A DNA stretch of 64,000 bases from Liolophura sinensis. Lineage: Eukaryota; Mollusca; Polyplacophora; Chitonida; Chitonidae. The DNA lies in the NCBI RefSeq assembly GCF_032854445.1, contig NC_088306.1:25389764-25453763 (forward strand), in the 5' to 3' direction. Below are positions 1-13,100 of the stretch, piece after piece; positions within the stretch are counted from its first letter, which is position 1; the number at the start of each line of letters is the position of its first letter. Made by a program: the position numbers and the translations under genes. The notes beneath the pieces are model-generated. The model was not told where the DNA came from. It made no database searches and saw only the letters and a program-made list of their open reading frames with translations.

Positions 1-1440
1 GTTTTCACTGCGATTTGGGCTTCTTTGTGCGGCCCGTCAGTATAAGTGAATTTTGTTTAAGCCATAGTACTAGGAGTCACCTAAGTTCCTGTTATATATA
101 AATGTTTATCCAGTGGCTCCATAGATTAGTCTCATTTCTGTATGCTTAAACGTACGCAGCTACATATATATAAGCCTATCTACTCTTTACTGTACGTATT
201 ACGTGACGATGACACAAATACAGAGACCGAAATATAGACTGACAAAATCACTTTAATATTCGTTCCTTTCTTTTTTTATGTAATCATTTACATGAACAGT
301 TGAGACAGAACAATAATTGATGTAGATTTACAAGAGATCTGGATTCATCAGTTACATTTGGCAGATATCTGTCAGGTATCACACCTCCGTCTCGGCTATG
401 TTCTTTCTGGGCGAGCTTTTTCATATCTCATTCACGACCCACTGTCAAGCTGTGGTAATTTTGCCCGCAGACAATAATCTCCACCGTCCACCGTCCTCGT
501 ATAACCCTCCTGCAGCCCCCAGTCACCATCCTTTATAATTCCCCGCCCTCTAGTTTCCATCCATGAACCCGAAATCTCGGGTGACAACCTGCTGTTCAGA
601 TACCGATGCGGATATCGTAGCAGTTCACATTTATACATTTTTCAATGGCAATCAAGTTTTTCATTGATAAAATGTGGATTTTCTACACACTTGTGTATTT
701 CCAACTTTATAACGATATAGAATGAGACAGGTACTTGTTTGAGACTAACTTCACGTAAAATGACACTCGGGCCGAAAACCACATAAAATGAACAGGGGTA
801 ACCTCTGGCTCAGCACACCCGATCACACCTTAACTGATAAAGTCAAAGTTCAAATCTAGTTGTCGCTAGCTCCAGCCACCTGATAGTATATAAATTGTAA
901 TTGAGAATATAGGTAGCCCAAAGAATTGCCTTTCACACAAATTACACAATGCGATTTGTCATACACGATGATTTCTCGCAAGTTCCGATCACAGGAAATA
1001 CGGCATGTTTTATTTTCATTCGAGTGCTCGGCTCAACGATCCAATCGTGTGAAAGTGGGCGCCCTGGTTTCTCCAGTTGATGCCACCCCTTGATAGCTCT
1101 CAGGTTAATCGCTTAGGCTGAGGTCTTCCATACTTTTCCAAGAACAGGATTAACTGTTACCAACATTAGCTGATACGTTAATTTTTTTTTCACATTGATC
1201 TTTCGAGAATTGACGTTAACGGTTGTTTTTGGATACACCTCCCGTGATTATCCGCACGGAAGGCTCCTATATACGGCTCGGAATCTGTGCTTAATTACAG
1301 GGTTAAACGCCTACATCCTGCGTGTTGGTCACTCTTTTCTCAACAATCTGCCTTGTCCAGCAACTGTTTAGTGAAATATTTCTCCGGTCAGTAGATGTTA
1401 GCACTCTCTTACATTGATCGTCCCAGCAATCTGCAAAGTT
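1..1440. other. No gene recognised
   Basis: About 45-110 contains TTTAAGCCATAGTACTAGGA and about 280-310 CATTTACATGAACAGTTGAG, weak traces of the ACCGGTTACGTG-family. Otherwise nothing I can assign. Confidence 0.4.
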
Positions 1441-1458
1441 AATGACCTACTCCGGTGG

Positions 1459-1548
1459 TTGATTGATTTATCGGTTGATTGATTGATCGGTTGATTCATT
1501 GATTGGTTGATTCATTGATTGGCTGATTTATTGATTGATTTACTTGGT
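1459..1548. repeat. TTGATTGA-type simple repeat
   Basis: Imperfect runs of TTGATTGA, GGTTGATTCA and GATTTATTGA cover this stretch. Confidence 0.8.
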
Positions 1549-1849
1549 TTTTTTTGAAGATCCGGTATTCTCAAGAATTTTTCTCAGTAGTACACTATGA
1601 GTAAGTTACTGTTCAACATTGATCTACAAACTTAAAAGCGATTTTGGCGCATGGTATATATTTCTTCAACGAACGTAAGACTACGCCCCACAAAACAGCT
1701 TCAGGTGTAAACACCATGTACATAGCATTCGTTTACCCGCTATGGTAGCCTGGAAAGGTAGAATGTCTGCCCAGAAGGGAGCTTTGGAACTCATCGTGGG
1801 TCTGGAATGATAAGGTATGACACTAAATAGAGGGAATTCCATCTGATCA

Positions 1850-1908
1850 CATTATGGTAGGAGGAAACCGGGCAGAGCCAGGGAAAAACCCACGAGCATC
1901 CACAGGTT
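1850..1908 (-). repeat. Fragment of the MetaSINE-like SINE
   Basis: ATTATGGTAGGAGGAAACCG, then GGCAGAGCCAGGGAAAAACC and CACGAGCATCCACAGG, match the central domain of the fuller copies at 30129, 50840 and 54530. Head and tail are not recognisable. Confidence 0.7.
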
Positions 1909-1909
1909 A

Positions 1910-3270
1910 ATTACTTTTTATATTTTCTACTAAAGAGCTACGTTTGATGATTCGATCGCCGGGCGAAACATTGCGTCCCTGAGTAACTCTGGCGGGCTGT
2001 ACAAAATACATTTAAAACGAAACGTAAAACGCGCTCTGAAGCTGCACATGTGTACTACGTATGAATTTTATGAATATATCAACACATAAGAGACGACGTG
2101 CTCTTTTACCGCACTCTAGAGCGCTTTCATTAAAATGCACGGGGAGCTTCCCGATTTCTCCTATAGCAACACTAGGTGGAGAATATGAACTATTCTTTAC
2201 ATCAATTAGTATATCATACAAAATTCAAATAGTTCAAACGGCTCCATATATGTTCATGTATACGTGGAAAGCTTCGTTCACTTGGTCGTAATAGTTAACT
2301 ACTTGTGACCGGAAGCAACTTATAATACGCACTTTCAAATTGAATACCACATGCCATTAATAACCTTTCACTTGAAATTCAGAATTGATTTTACTTCCTT
2401 GCATGACAAATGGGTTTCGCTCGCTTGACAGCATTTCTATAGATGAACGCAGTTACGCCATTTGCATTGATATGACCACAGTTACAATTCATTCCAAGTA
2501 TTCCGACATACATTATTATTTGGTGATTGCCAAGGAGCGGTTAGTTGACACGAATGGAAGAGTCTCCAATTTATTACAAATGTTAGGATCGTCGCAGATA
2601 AGTTATCAGCGCAGACATCTTAATGATTGTCGCTTGTTTACTTTTTTCTCTCTTTTCTCCGGCAGAGTCCCATTGATAACTGCTTAACCATCTGTTAGAC
2701 AATCACAGCTAATGCACCGCAGTATAGAGTGGCAGTTTTCGTTTTTTTTTAACCGATTCCAGTTTGTTTGATGGATCGAGACGTAATTAGAATGAAGACA
2801 GTTTTAAAACGACCGTTCACAACCGAATCCATCTTCGTACGTTTTTTTTTAGTTAATAAATTGCCACAGAAAAGCTCACGTGATGCATTGTGAAGATGCA
2901 TCCTTTATACGGTCATTTTTTGTTCCGTTTTTGCTTGGAAAAAAATTTAGGTCACGTGACAACATGTAGTTTCGCTGTGGGCATCCGTGTCGCCATCTGT
3001 CAGATGTAAGATAACCCGGCTGGTATCTTCGCACCAAGCTACCAAGAGTTCTCTGTGTATGTCCGCATCGATTCCTTCTATTACTGTTCTGATATGCGGA
3101 CAGTAGGCCTACATGTCAGATTAGATAATATGTAGCCTATATGGTAACACATTCATTAAAATCTGCATCATAGAGGAGCGTGACCGAGTGTTTAATTGCG
3201 CTTGTGTTTTAGTCACAAGCACACGCTAGGCACAGGCTCAATTCCGGCCTTGCACAGGCCATTTGTGCGT
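1910..3270. other. No gene recognised
   Basis: Unique-looking sequence. A 100-residue open frame at 2385-2687 has no recognisable domain, signal sequence or splice context and is not taken as a gene. Confidence 0.4.
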
Positions 3271-3274
3271 TCTC

Positions 3275-3550
3275 CCCTGTCACAGTGGGGCGTCAATGAA
3301 GCCTTGGTGATGATAACAATAACGCTCATATAACCGTAGCGCAGTCTGACGTTCGTTGCAGCTCAGTTGTTTCCACTAATTTTGTGTCCATGTCTTTGCG
3401 TCACGAAGGGGGAAGCTGGACAGTGTTTTGCCAAAGGTCAGTGGTTCAGGCCGGGCGCTCCAGTTCCTTCACCGGTGAAGGTGACCGCCATCGGACAGGA
3501 GAGCATTTCTGGAGGGTATCGTTAAATAGCAGTCAGTGATATAAATCACT
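3275..3550 (+). repeat. Diverged copy of the second SINE family
   Basis: GCCTTGGTGATGATAACAAT, TGCCAAAGGTCAGTGGTTCA and GGCCGGGCGCTCCAGTTCC appear in the order of the 27993 copy. The head is not recognisable. Confidence 0.5.
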
Positions 3551-4679
3551 AAAATTGTCAGATACCATGCAGTTTGATACGTCCCACTCAGTATGGCGTC
3601 ATAGATGTTCTAACAATTACTGTGTGTTAAGGCTGTACATCTGGCTCAAATACCTGGCAAAATTTTATCATTTCAAATCACGTTGTCTAAAGAATTCTAC
3701 AATGTGTTTAAACCTAGCAATAGTTTTGCTCGGGCAAATTCCATAACCATTTCAAGTTTTAAGAATATGTCCTAGAGTCGTCATATAAAGGTCTGCAGCA
3801 GAGACTGCAAAGGAGGCTCAGCAAATAATCACATCAGACGGCATTTGGTGCTTTCATTACATTTTCAAACTTGCTTCTGTCAAAATTCGCGCTGTGGAAC
3901 TGGTACCGAAGAGGGATGTAGAGCTGGGTACGGAATCTTAACAGTCAGATCCTTAACGGAAAAATACATACATCACCAACACAACCTGAGATATCCTTGA
4001 GTCAAACCCAACGAACGACTACCAGAGCAACAACCCATGACGCTATAGCTAACTGATATATTAGATATGGAGTGAAACAACCGAATGCAGATCACGCCAT
4101 GGGGGTTACGCGAGTGACTATGCTTTTCAGGGGAAAATAGCTTAACAGTGCCAAGAAGCCCTGCAACATGACTCCGGATACTATTACCGACCATACCGCG
4201 AGCTGGATGGGGTTCCACCCTTGTAGTCTGCGCAACGATATACAAATATTGGATTTACCTGACTTCTGTGTTTATTAGCTGTGAGGAGCATCTATGCGGA
4301 GGGAGGGCGTTAGCGTTGTTGTTGATGTTCTTGTGATTCGTCTGGTTTGGATGATGCTCTTCCTTTATGTCCAGATACGAAAGACCATAGGATAAAGAAT
4401 AAAACCAGAGTGCGGTATTGAACGTGTATTAGCTTATATGGGCATTAAGTCATATTTTATATTTAAGTTTTTAGCCAAACTCAGCCAAAGTCAATAAAGG
4501 TCTCAAGAGTCAAATTATTACATCAGCAGTTCTAGTTCACATCTAACATAATGTTACACAATTTTTTCAGGCTAAGTACAAAAATGAAGACTTGCCTTAA
4601 ACTTAAATCTGGTATTCAGTCTGAAATCAGTATTGAACAACCGGGCTCTTAGTAGCGAGGAAAAATTTACCCACCTTAT

Positions 4680-4835
4680 CAGTGAAATCCAGCCCCTGAC
4701 TGTTCCTGTGAATGCTTAGGAAACAGCCACTCCCACGCCCACTAACACTAAGGCTTAATGAGAATTAGGTCAAAAAAGAACAGTAGTGTTACTTGCTAGT
4801 TATTAGATATCACTGGTCTAGAAATACTCAAAATG
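4680..4835 (+). repeat. ACCGGTTACGTG-family MITE-like fragment, orientation A
   Basis: CCCCTGACTGTTCCTGTGAA, GGCTTAATGAGAATTAGGTC and AGTAGTGTTACTTGCTAGTT represent the second half of the element. Confidence 0.45.
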
Positions 4836-5639
4836 CTGTGTTGTCATTATCTCTTTGTCTCATTTAATAAGCAATCACATGGAAACAATACAGAGGGATC
4901 TGTCAATGGGGATGCTTAGTCCACCTGCGGAGTAGAACTTTTGACATAATGGTATAATCGCACTGGTATGACCAAGAGCACTCACCTGGGAAGTGGGAGA
5001 CGTGGGTTTAATCCCGGGATTTGCTGTCTGGTGACTTTGACATGGTGCTATCCATATTTGCATGCTGGCAAAGAAACCAACATTTTGCGAGATATGACCA
5101 TAATCTCCTTGACATACAACACTGGCAAGTTTCGCTGTAAGCACTAGCTTCAACAGCAACACTGACGTATACTTTTGTTACAACAACAACAATGACAAAA
5201 ACAACGAAGCTAAATCAAAATGTTAAATCGACCTCTGCTGTAAGGCAATAGCGCATGTTTTGTCCAATATGTCAATTTCTTTGGCTCCTCCCACTTAAGA
5301 GTTACGTCGTAAGATTCCTGTGGAACTCAGAAATTCTTGACGTAAATCCGTGAGTCAACCGGTATGCCATGGAAACGTGTCAACATAGAAGTGTGACATG
5401 GGGAGTGTATGGACCTTGAGCGCCATAGCTTTGGGGAGTGAATGCGGAAAACACCGCAAGAGCTGTGTCTTCATTGAGGCGTATATTTTATAACTAGTGG
5501 TCAAACAAGGCCATGTGAAGCATTTAGTCAAACATAAACTTACAAATATCCGACAGAATTAGTCGGATGTGATGAAACAAGGGCCATGCAAGTGTTCCGG
5601 CACAAAAACATGTACATAAATGTACAGGGTAATTCTACA

Positions 5640-5850
5640 CTAGTGATTCTATACTAATTCTGCTTAAACCATGGTGCTAGGGGTTATGTAATTTGCTACT
5701 TTTTAACCATTTACATAAATAGTTAGAATAAATCCCTGACTGAGGTAAACTGACAAAGAGGCCGAATTTCACCGGTTACGTGTGACTATTTGCAACCTGT
5801 CACACTGTCATCGCCGCTCTGATTATAAACTGAGTATTAACTTGAGAACC
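5640..5850 (-). repeat. ACCGGTTACGTG-family MITE-like copy, orientation B
   Basis: TTCTGCTTAAACCATGGTGC, CATTTACATAAATAGTTAGA, CTGAGGTAAACTGACAAAGA, TTCACCGGTTACGTGTGACT and CACACTGTCATCGCCGCTCT match the reverse of the copy at 7738. Confidence 0.75.
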
Positions 5851-7737
5851 TCGTTCATTTATTTCGGTTCAGAGGCCCACTTAACCTTCTCCCAAACCGC
5901 AACTACAGTTTTGCCAGGAATTGACAATCTGTTCGTGGAAAAATTGTTTAAATTCTGATGATAAACCGCTCTAACAGCAAAGCATATATGAAATAAAAAA
6001 AAACGTCTACGATGCCTTGTCCGAAACTGTCTATCTCTCTCCGTCTCAAATGGCCTTTAAGCCAGACCGAGTTTATGATTAATAGAGGCCGCCTCGCAGT
6101 TTGGAAATTATGTTCGGGTAACAATTTTAATAGATCATCAGCCATCTTTTAAATCTTGACCTTTCGGTCATGATTATCTACAGACAGACTCCGGTCATTC
6201 TGGAGTTAGTTTCCCTAGGGATGGCCTGCTGTAGTTATCACCTTGACTTCGCTGGGGTCATTGTGTTTAGGTATGAGCCCAAAGACTAACAGGTTTCCGT
6301 ATAATGGCTTATGAAAATTTGGTAATTTCGCCCCCTTAGTAATTGACATACATAACCCCAGACCCCAGATCTGTGCCCCCTTGCTTTTAGACATTCTGAG
6401 TGTGTACCAGTAAAACAAAGTCGTATCATGAAAGTAGCGATTATGGCGAGTCCTACTGACAAAAACATACTCAAGATCCGCAACCGGATGTTTTATGGTA
6501 GTCCGGATTTTTGTGTGGACAGCAACTCTTCAACTCTGGCATTTTGAATAATAGTCCATCAGAAATTGCACACCGCTTCACGCGCAATAGAGATTCCGGC
6601 CCAGAGCGGATCAACTATAGTTACCTCGCAGTAGGTAAGTATTACGTCGCCAGTTTGCCCAATAATCATGCCCAAGAAAGCATTTTGGAATAACAGATCT
6701 ACGCGTGCTGATTTGGTCCGACTTACTTTAAATTCGAAAGATTCTCCATTGGCCAAATCATTGCAAAATTATCAAAACAACTTCACATCCAGATTCCATT
6801 GGTTTGGTAGTGTAACGCCTACAAGCTGGTAACCATGCGCTATTCACATATGTTATGGTTTTATTTAGAGCTATGTTTTAGTGTGTAGCTTGTCAACAGG
6901 GTGCCTTCTCTTGCGGAGACGGAGATCGCGTCCAAGGTGATCTGACCTTTGTTCTCTGGCAATGTATGAGTTACCAGCCTTCCCATAAAACGTCATCGCA
7001 AACGTCAAGGTCAGGATCAACTGCAGACTTACGTTTGAAGCACTTTAGTTGGGAACAGTTTCCTTTAAAAAATGGTCGACGCAGTCAGTATTGGATTTGC
7101 AAACACATGGAGTTTTCATAATGCAATGCAATAGATAAAAAAAATGAAGAATTTTTTAAAAAACTGTTAATGGGCTGGAGTATTTTTTGGAAAATTCTCT
7201 CCTATATGGATAACTAAATGAAAGCCGGTGCTATAGCTATTTAATGTTTACATATCATTTTAGCAGAGAACATTGAACACAGACAAAGAATTTATTCACG
7301 TTCATCTCTAAATTAATGATGTGCCTGCTTATTTGACCTAGATAAAAAAGAGGGATATTTTTAGTTTGTTCGCGTCCTTTAATTGGTGTCGTTATTGGAT
7401 TTGCGTGATTTACCGCGGGTTCCTGATTGTCCCATTCAGTGACAAATTGTGCTTAAACAGTTTTGTGCATTTGTGAAGCATTTGCTATGCGTTTCAAAAC
7501 AAGAGAAACTACTGTTATAACTATAATTTCTAAAATATCGTTCTTATACATCCATATACCGTGTCGTTTCATACGCTACAGCGTAAGTGTATGATATCTG
7601 AGCTAAATCGAGTCTACATGGAATATTACCACGCCACATCAGGAACATTTCACAGAAACTGCCAAAGATTTTGTTTTTTGAGAACTCTTCATTTAATGGG
7701 GTTAAATGGTGTTTGATGGGGTATCCGCATAATTACG
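5851..7737. other. No gene recognised
   Basis: Between two MITE-like copies I see no supported exon, RNA or repeat. Confidence 0.4.
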
Positions 7738-7975
7738 ACTTACAGCATAGAGAGGAAAACCAGAACAGCGATGACAGTGTGATAGCTGGCAAATGATCAC
7801 ACGTAACCGGTGAAGTGCGGCCTCTTGTCAATTTACCTCAGTTAAGGTTTTATCCTAACTGTTCATGTAAATGCATAAATAGTAGCAAATTACACGCCCC
7901 CTAATCTCATGGCTTAGGCAGAATTAGGTAAACACAATGCAGTGATGTTAATTGCAATTCATGTCATTCTAATAT
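7738..7975 (+). repeat. MITE-like family with the ACCGGTTACGTG core, orientation A
   Basis: Order of blocks: ACAGCATAGAGAGGAAAACC, ACAGTGTGATAGCTGGCAAA, ACGTAACCGGTGAA, TCAATTTACCTCAGTTAAGG, AACTGTTCATGTAAATGCAT, GGCTTAGGCAGAATTAGG and GTGATGTTAATTGCAATTCA. This is one of the best preserved copies, about 240 bases. No coding potential. Confidence 0.75.
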
Positions 7976-7979
7976 TTTC

Positions 7980-9240
7980 ATCTGGCTTCTCTTAGGACTG
8001 ATATAGCACGTTAATGAATAATTTGGGCGCAACGCCGCATTTGCCAGTATTTCGCGATATCACCGAGATAATCGTCGAGAGAACATAGAACATAACAACT
8101 CCACTCAAGCCTGCTCTCACCGTGACACCCCACACTACCACTACCATGCACCGACAACGTTTCTCATCATTCATGTAACTGCCAGAGTTTCGAGTTCACG
8201 TTCCATGATTCAAGTAATTAGTGTAAATCGTCCTTCTGTCAGAAAGACTGTTGTAGTAATCAGCTCAGAATGGATATTTAACGTTTTTTTCATTCATACA
8301 CGAATGACTAGGTGCGATCGATGTTCTGAATAGGTGTGTATTATATGACTAAGCCAATTTTCAATAAGTGCATAAAACCCGAAAGTAAGTAAAATGAGAC
8401 ATTTCGACCAGCCGTCAGTACAAAGTTAATTGCTGTCGTTCAAGACTCCTGGATCGCAACTGGTCCCGATTAGTAACGGTGTATTGAGCACGGCGAGTTC
8501 CGACGACGACGAGTTCTCTAAAGTAGACGCGGGAGGAATAATGCGTATCGCCTAGACTCCTCTCCGCGTGGTGCCATGCGCTCGTGAAATAGATGAGCCT
8601 AAAGACCGATAAGTGTACCATTAAAAGCGTGTTAGCACGGCGAGACGTTACCTTGGCCGATCAACGCTTTACGGTCGGTATCTTCCCGTCTTCAGAGGCC
8701 GTGATCGCTGCAGGCTGATGTCTGTAACAAGAATTTACTCAGAGCTGTGCTGGAGGATCCCCGCTGTGTATCGCTAGGAGTAGCGAGAGACTTCTATGAC
8801 AATCTGTAGGACGAAATGTGTGTAATTTGCCCACCTTTGGCTCATTGTCTTCGGTGTCTCGTAAACCAGGCCATTTCAAGCCTTACGGCCTTAGACATGT
8901 ACCTTGGATTTCACAGAAATAAAGAATGAATGACAAGCTTTACGCCGCCTCGGCAGTATTTGTCATGGCCAATAATCGCAAGAACAATCTCAGATCTTTG
9001 CATCTTATACTAAAATTTCTTTTGTGTACATATATCCGTTTGCATATGTAATTCTCCTTAAATGACCGTTAAGATATATTTTCCATATAGTTATTTCCAT
9101 GTGGAAAACCATCTTTTTGTGTCATATCGGCATGCACATTAGCAAATACCAATGTTATAGGTAACGATTCCCTCGGAATAAATGTTTATGTAACTTCTCC
9201 GATTAGTAGCGGTACACAGAGTACTGCGCGTTCCGAAGGT
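7980..9240. other. No gene recognised; moderately GC-rich patch
   Basis: 8400-8930 is more GC-rich than its surroundings and ends with an AATAAAG at about 8920, but lacks a frame that looks coding. CCAATAATCGCAAGAACAA near 8970 also occurs near 34312 and is part of a dispersed repeat. Confidence 0.3.
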
Positions 9241-9275
9241 TTAGCCTCATTTCGCCTACTTTCACACCTTTATGA

Positions 9276-10206
9276 GTCTCATTTCGCCTACTTCAGATTT
9301 TTCGGACAGGCATCCTGTAGATGGTTGGGGGCATACCCCCTAATGGGTTCCTACTGAGCGTCTCTCACTCATCGGCTGAGTGAACTTAGTAGAAGCGCAA
9401 TGCTCACTGAAGTCTTGATGGGGAATACCGTTTGCATCAGAGTGACACTGGCATAACTTTACTCACTTATCACAATAAATACGATCGCAGACGTCGAGAC
9501 AATCATTGGCATGATTTGAACCATGGCAGCATTTGAACCTATACAATAAGCTGTAACATGCTACCACAAAGAGGTTAATCCCACCAATTGACTCATGTAC
9601 ATATGTAAATAGTATACCAACGCACTGCTGTTATGTAACCAAAATATTCGTGTGTTAAAAAAAAAAATAAATAAAACACTGATTTGATGGGCCACGATAT
9701 CCGCCAGGAAAGTGGCCCTAAAACCAGTAAATAAACAAAAACGAGACAATCATTAAGTAACATTATGGCAGCAGTGCAAGCACAACTTGAATTCATACCA
9801 ACTACGAGAGGTGGGGTAACTCTTGTGTGGAATAATTACGAATACCGACTGAACAGAAAAAAATCTGATTATCGGACTCTGGACGAGAAGTTACAAAGAT
9901 TGAAAGAACAGTTGCAGGGAGAACAACTGACATTGGTGGAATTTGCGGACAAAGCATCGTTCTTGCTACACTTGTAATTTTTAACTGTCATCATTTATCA
10001 CTTATCTATTTACCACTCTTATGTATTACATTCCTAACAATATGTTTTTTTACTATGATCTATGCGTCCATCTTTGGGTCATTCTTTTGTCCACACGGTC
10101 CCTGGAGTTTTAATCCTATTAAATGGTTATCTTCACACCTTGGGGATTATCATTTCGCCTACCTCCAATTTCTAATTTCAAACAAAAGAAGTAGGCGAAA
10201 TGAGAC
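9276..10206. mobile_element. Candidate DNA transposon with 19-bp inverted repeats enclosing a FLYWH-like ORF
   Basis: GTCTCATTTCGCCTACTTC at 9276-9294 is matched perfectly, inverted, at 10188-10206. The same core (CATTTCGCCTAC) also occurs in direct orientation just outside at 9248 and just inside at 10151, so each end carries two copies. The 9765-9977 ORF lies between them. No clear target-site duplication is visible at either edge. Mutator-like elements with FLYWH domains are known in animals. No transposase catalytic domain is visible, so this would be a non-autonomous or deleted element. Confidence 0.5.
9765..9977 (+). CDS. Short ORF with partial FLYWH-type zinc-finger sequence
   Basis: This 70-residue ORF starts MAAVQAQLEFIPTTRGGVTL and continues VWNNYEYRLNRKKSDYRTL. 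The block F.PT.RGG..LV..NYEYR.NRKK.DYRT matches the first half of a FLYWH zinc finger (known to bind DNA in chromatin proteins and MULE-type transposons). The second half, with the W.C and H.H zinc ligands, is absent. Instead the ORF runs into a charged, probably coiled-coil stretch (DEKLQRLKEQLQGEQL) and stops. It may be a truncated, spliced or fused remnant. It lies inside the inverted-repeat pair at 9276/10206. Whether it is expressed cannot be told. Confidence 0.4.
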   Translation: MAAVQAQLEFIPTTRGGVTLVWNNYEYRLNRKKSDYRTLDEKLQRLKEQLQGEQLTLVEFADKASFLLHL

Positions 10207-10215
10207 TACACCGTT

Positions 10216-10306
10216 CCGAACAACGAGATTTATTTCTCCCAAATGTCCGAACGACGAGATTTATTTCTCCCAAATGTCCGAACGACGAGTCTTATTTCTC
10301 CGAAAT
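10216..10306. repeat. 31-bp x3 tandem repeat at the edge of the FLYWH-carrying element
   Basis: The unit CCGAACGACGAGATTTATTT continuing to CTCCCAAATGT recurs at 10216, 10247 and 10278, with few changes. It begins 10 bases after the right inverted repeat of the candidate transposon. Confidence 0.8.
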
Positions 10307-10613
10307 ATCATTGGACCAATGTTTTAAAATTCCCGGTTCAACACTAAACTCGGGTCCCCGAAAACGAGCGTTCCAACTGTTTTGTACGTAACTTTTAAAC
10401 ACCCATTCCTGCGTTTTAGGAAAAGAGTAACATTTAAGCTGCACAGGAAAGACAACCAGATGTCGATTTCTCCGGGTGGTTGAAGTGCCTGCCTTTTACT
10501 CGCTATATAGGTCCTACTAGACGTGGGGTTCAACAGGGTGCTCTCTTGCGTAGTGGAAGAGTTCGCCAGTAACGCTCCCACAGTCAGTGGTTTAATTCCC
10601 TCCACTCCTAGAC

Positions 10614-10840
10614 CTTGTTTGTTTGTTTAGAGTTTTACTGCCGTACTCACAAATATTTTCCTTATATTACGGCCCGGCGTTATGGTGGGAAGAAACGGGC
10701 CGTAGCACGGCGGTAACCCACGACCATTCGCAGATTGCTGGAAACTTTTACACGTATGATCTGAGAGGAAGGCGGTGGGAGCTGGACTTGAACTCATAGC
10801 GACCGTAGTGGTGATAGGCTCATGAGTTATAGGGTAAAAG
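10614..10840 (-). repeat. MetaSINE-like tRNA-derived SINE
   Basis: In + orientation this reads as the reverse of the element: tail-side TTTACTGCCGTACTCACAAA, the GGTGGGAAGAAACGGGCCG core, then AGCTGGACTTGAACTCATAG, which is the reverse of the tRNA-like B-box region. Compared with other copies it is full length but rather diverged. Confidence 0.75.
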
Positions 10841-11000
10841 AAATTCTTTGGTAAATAGTCCGTGAAAACAATCAAATAAAGAAATAAATCAAAGAACTAT
10901 AAATGAGTTCTGCTTTCGATAATTTATACCTCAATCGAATTTGTTTTTTGTCAGATATTTCACGAGGTAATCTGATACATGTAGCATAAGTTAAATGTGC

Positions 11001-11076
11001 TAGGTTTCCTTCCGCCATGATGCTGGCTGCCGTCGCAAAAGTGAAATATTCTTGAGCGCGGCGTAAAACACCAAGT
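11001..11076 (+). repeat. 3' fragment of the MetaSINE-like SINE
   Basis: Only the tail half is present: GGTTTCCTTCCGCCATGATG, CTGGCTGCCGTCG, then GTGAAATATTCTTGAGCGCG and GCGTAAAACACCA. The tRNA-like head is missing, as expected for a truncated copy. Confidence 0.75.
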
Positions 11077-11079
11077 GTG

Positions 11080-12825
11080 ATCAACTTGTCAAGTTACAAA
11101 CAATTTAAAGTCATTTGACGAAGTGTAACGAAACGGAGTTTTACACCGTGATTAAGAGTAATTTTGTCAATTGAAAGCACTTAGGTTTTTCTCGGAAAAC
11201 CCTCGGAAATTTTATAAATTTCCATGACATTCGGCTTCAGTTGAGACATTGTGTATTGGATTCGAATCCCTGACCTAAATGGTGAAGAATTAGTCGTTAC
11301 ACGTGATGCACCCTTCTTGCATACCAGCACTGGCCACATTCTATTTCAGACTGTGCAAATCGTTGGCCTGACATGTTCCGGTAACCAAGTTAATGTAAAA
11401 CAAATTTGCGGCGGTCAAAACTTTTGGAAACACGGCGAACAATTACGAATTACCAAAAACATTTGCTGTGGACCATTGTTAATTCCGTCACCTTTGAGCC
11501 TGGGACTCTGGACACGGCAGCTGGGTCAGCAGCAAGCAGAGAGCGAAATCCCAGTCGGCTGGTTATAAATTGTCTTCGCTAGCAAATTGGCTGTGGCATG
11601 GGCGACAATAGCAGACGGTGCCTTGCATGAATTATATACACCGTTTGATTAAATCCCAACACCTCGGCCTTTGTTGGGCACGCGATTCACAAATGCTCCA
11701 TTTCCTCAAGGTGTTAGTAATCTCTGCATTTTTTTTCTCTCTCTCTATCTCTCTCCCTGTCCATTTTATTTATATCAGACTGATTGACCTGTATTCACCA
11801 GTCATTTGCCTTCACGATATTTTCTGCTGGGCTGTCCTCAAAGGTCCCGGATGAAGCGTTTGGAGTTATCACTCATCTAATCGCCAGACAGGTATTACAC
11901 AAGCAGTATGATTAACTACTTGGAAACAACGTCTGAATGACACATTAAACAAGAAAAGCTCAGCTGACATTACCGAGATTAACGAAGCCACCAAAGCGGA
12001 ACGTCCACAATTGTTCTCTTTTTGTAACTGAATCCACCTCATACACGTGGAATGATTTATCATTCATTTAATCGTGTTTTTTATTATTATAATTTGCCTT
12101 TTGTCAATATTATTTATTACTTTTCTGTATTTTGTTTTTAGTTTTACTTTACTCTAGGATAGCCGTCAAGAATTTAAGCTTCTAGTTCTCTAAAATAATT
12201 CCGTGTTTTTATCGATATCTAGTATAGAGGAGTGTTGAAACTCCTATTAGACTGCGGCCACCAGAGTTTTTTCCTGAACTCGTTCGTCAACGGAAATGCC
12301 CGAATTTGATCTCGATTTAGGACGTGCGCTTGAGGGAACATGGCGGAACATGCATAACAGAAGTCCTAGTAGAAATAGAACTGCGCCGATGCGCTAATTA
12401 TCGGCAGGAAATATTAGAAATCCCATGCCACATATTGAACATATCTGTAGTCCAAGCTATCATTACAGTTTTACATTTTTAAGCTATCACGATAGGGTAC
12501 TAAACTCTTATATCTCACATTACAGTTTTATGTAATATCACTCTCGCCTCTCGCACCAGACTTACGTGCTACATCAAGTTAACAGACTACCTTTTATATG
12601 CATGTAACCTCTGTTCTAAATACTCTCCTTTCTTCTACAATCAGTGGTTATATAAACCAGAAATTTCTGTTCATCATATAGAATGAACTGTCTTTGTACA
12701 TATTGCATATTGCTCCTTCGTTTCGACTTTGTTGATAGAGCAGAATGTAACCTAACTCCTTATCACGAGATACACGTGTAAATATGAAGTCAGAGTTCCG
12801 GCCCGTAACAGGCGACATATTGGAC
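11080..12825. other. No gene recognised
   Basis: An open frame at 11251-11568 (105 residues) has no recognisable domain. The rest is unassigned. Confidence 0.35.
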
Positions 12826-12829
12826 ATTG

Positions 12830-13100
12830 CATTGTTTAATGTAACTGTATGTTAAGTGTGATGACCTACATTGTTTAATGTAACTGTATGTTAAGTGTGA
12901 TGACCTGCATTGTTTAATGTAACTGTATGTTAAGTGTGATGACCTGCATTGTTTAATGTAACTGTATGTTAAGTGTGATGACCTGCATTGTTTAATGTAA
13001 CTGTATGTTAAGTGTGATGACCTGCATTGTTTAATGTAACTGTATGTTAAGTGTGATGACCTGCATTGTTTAATGTAACTGTATGTTAAGTGTGGTGACC
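12830..13100. repeat. 39-bp x7 tandem array
   Basis: The unit CATTGTTTAATGTAACTGTA followed by TGTTAAGTGTGATGACCTG repeats seven times with almost no change. Period 39 keeps a minus-strand frame open, but composition and lack of context argue against coding. Confidence 0.92.
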
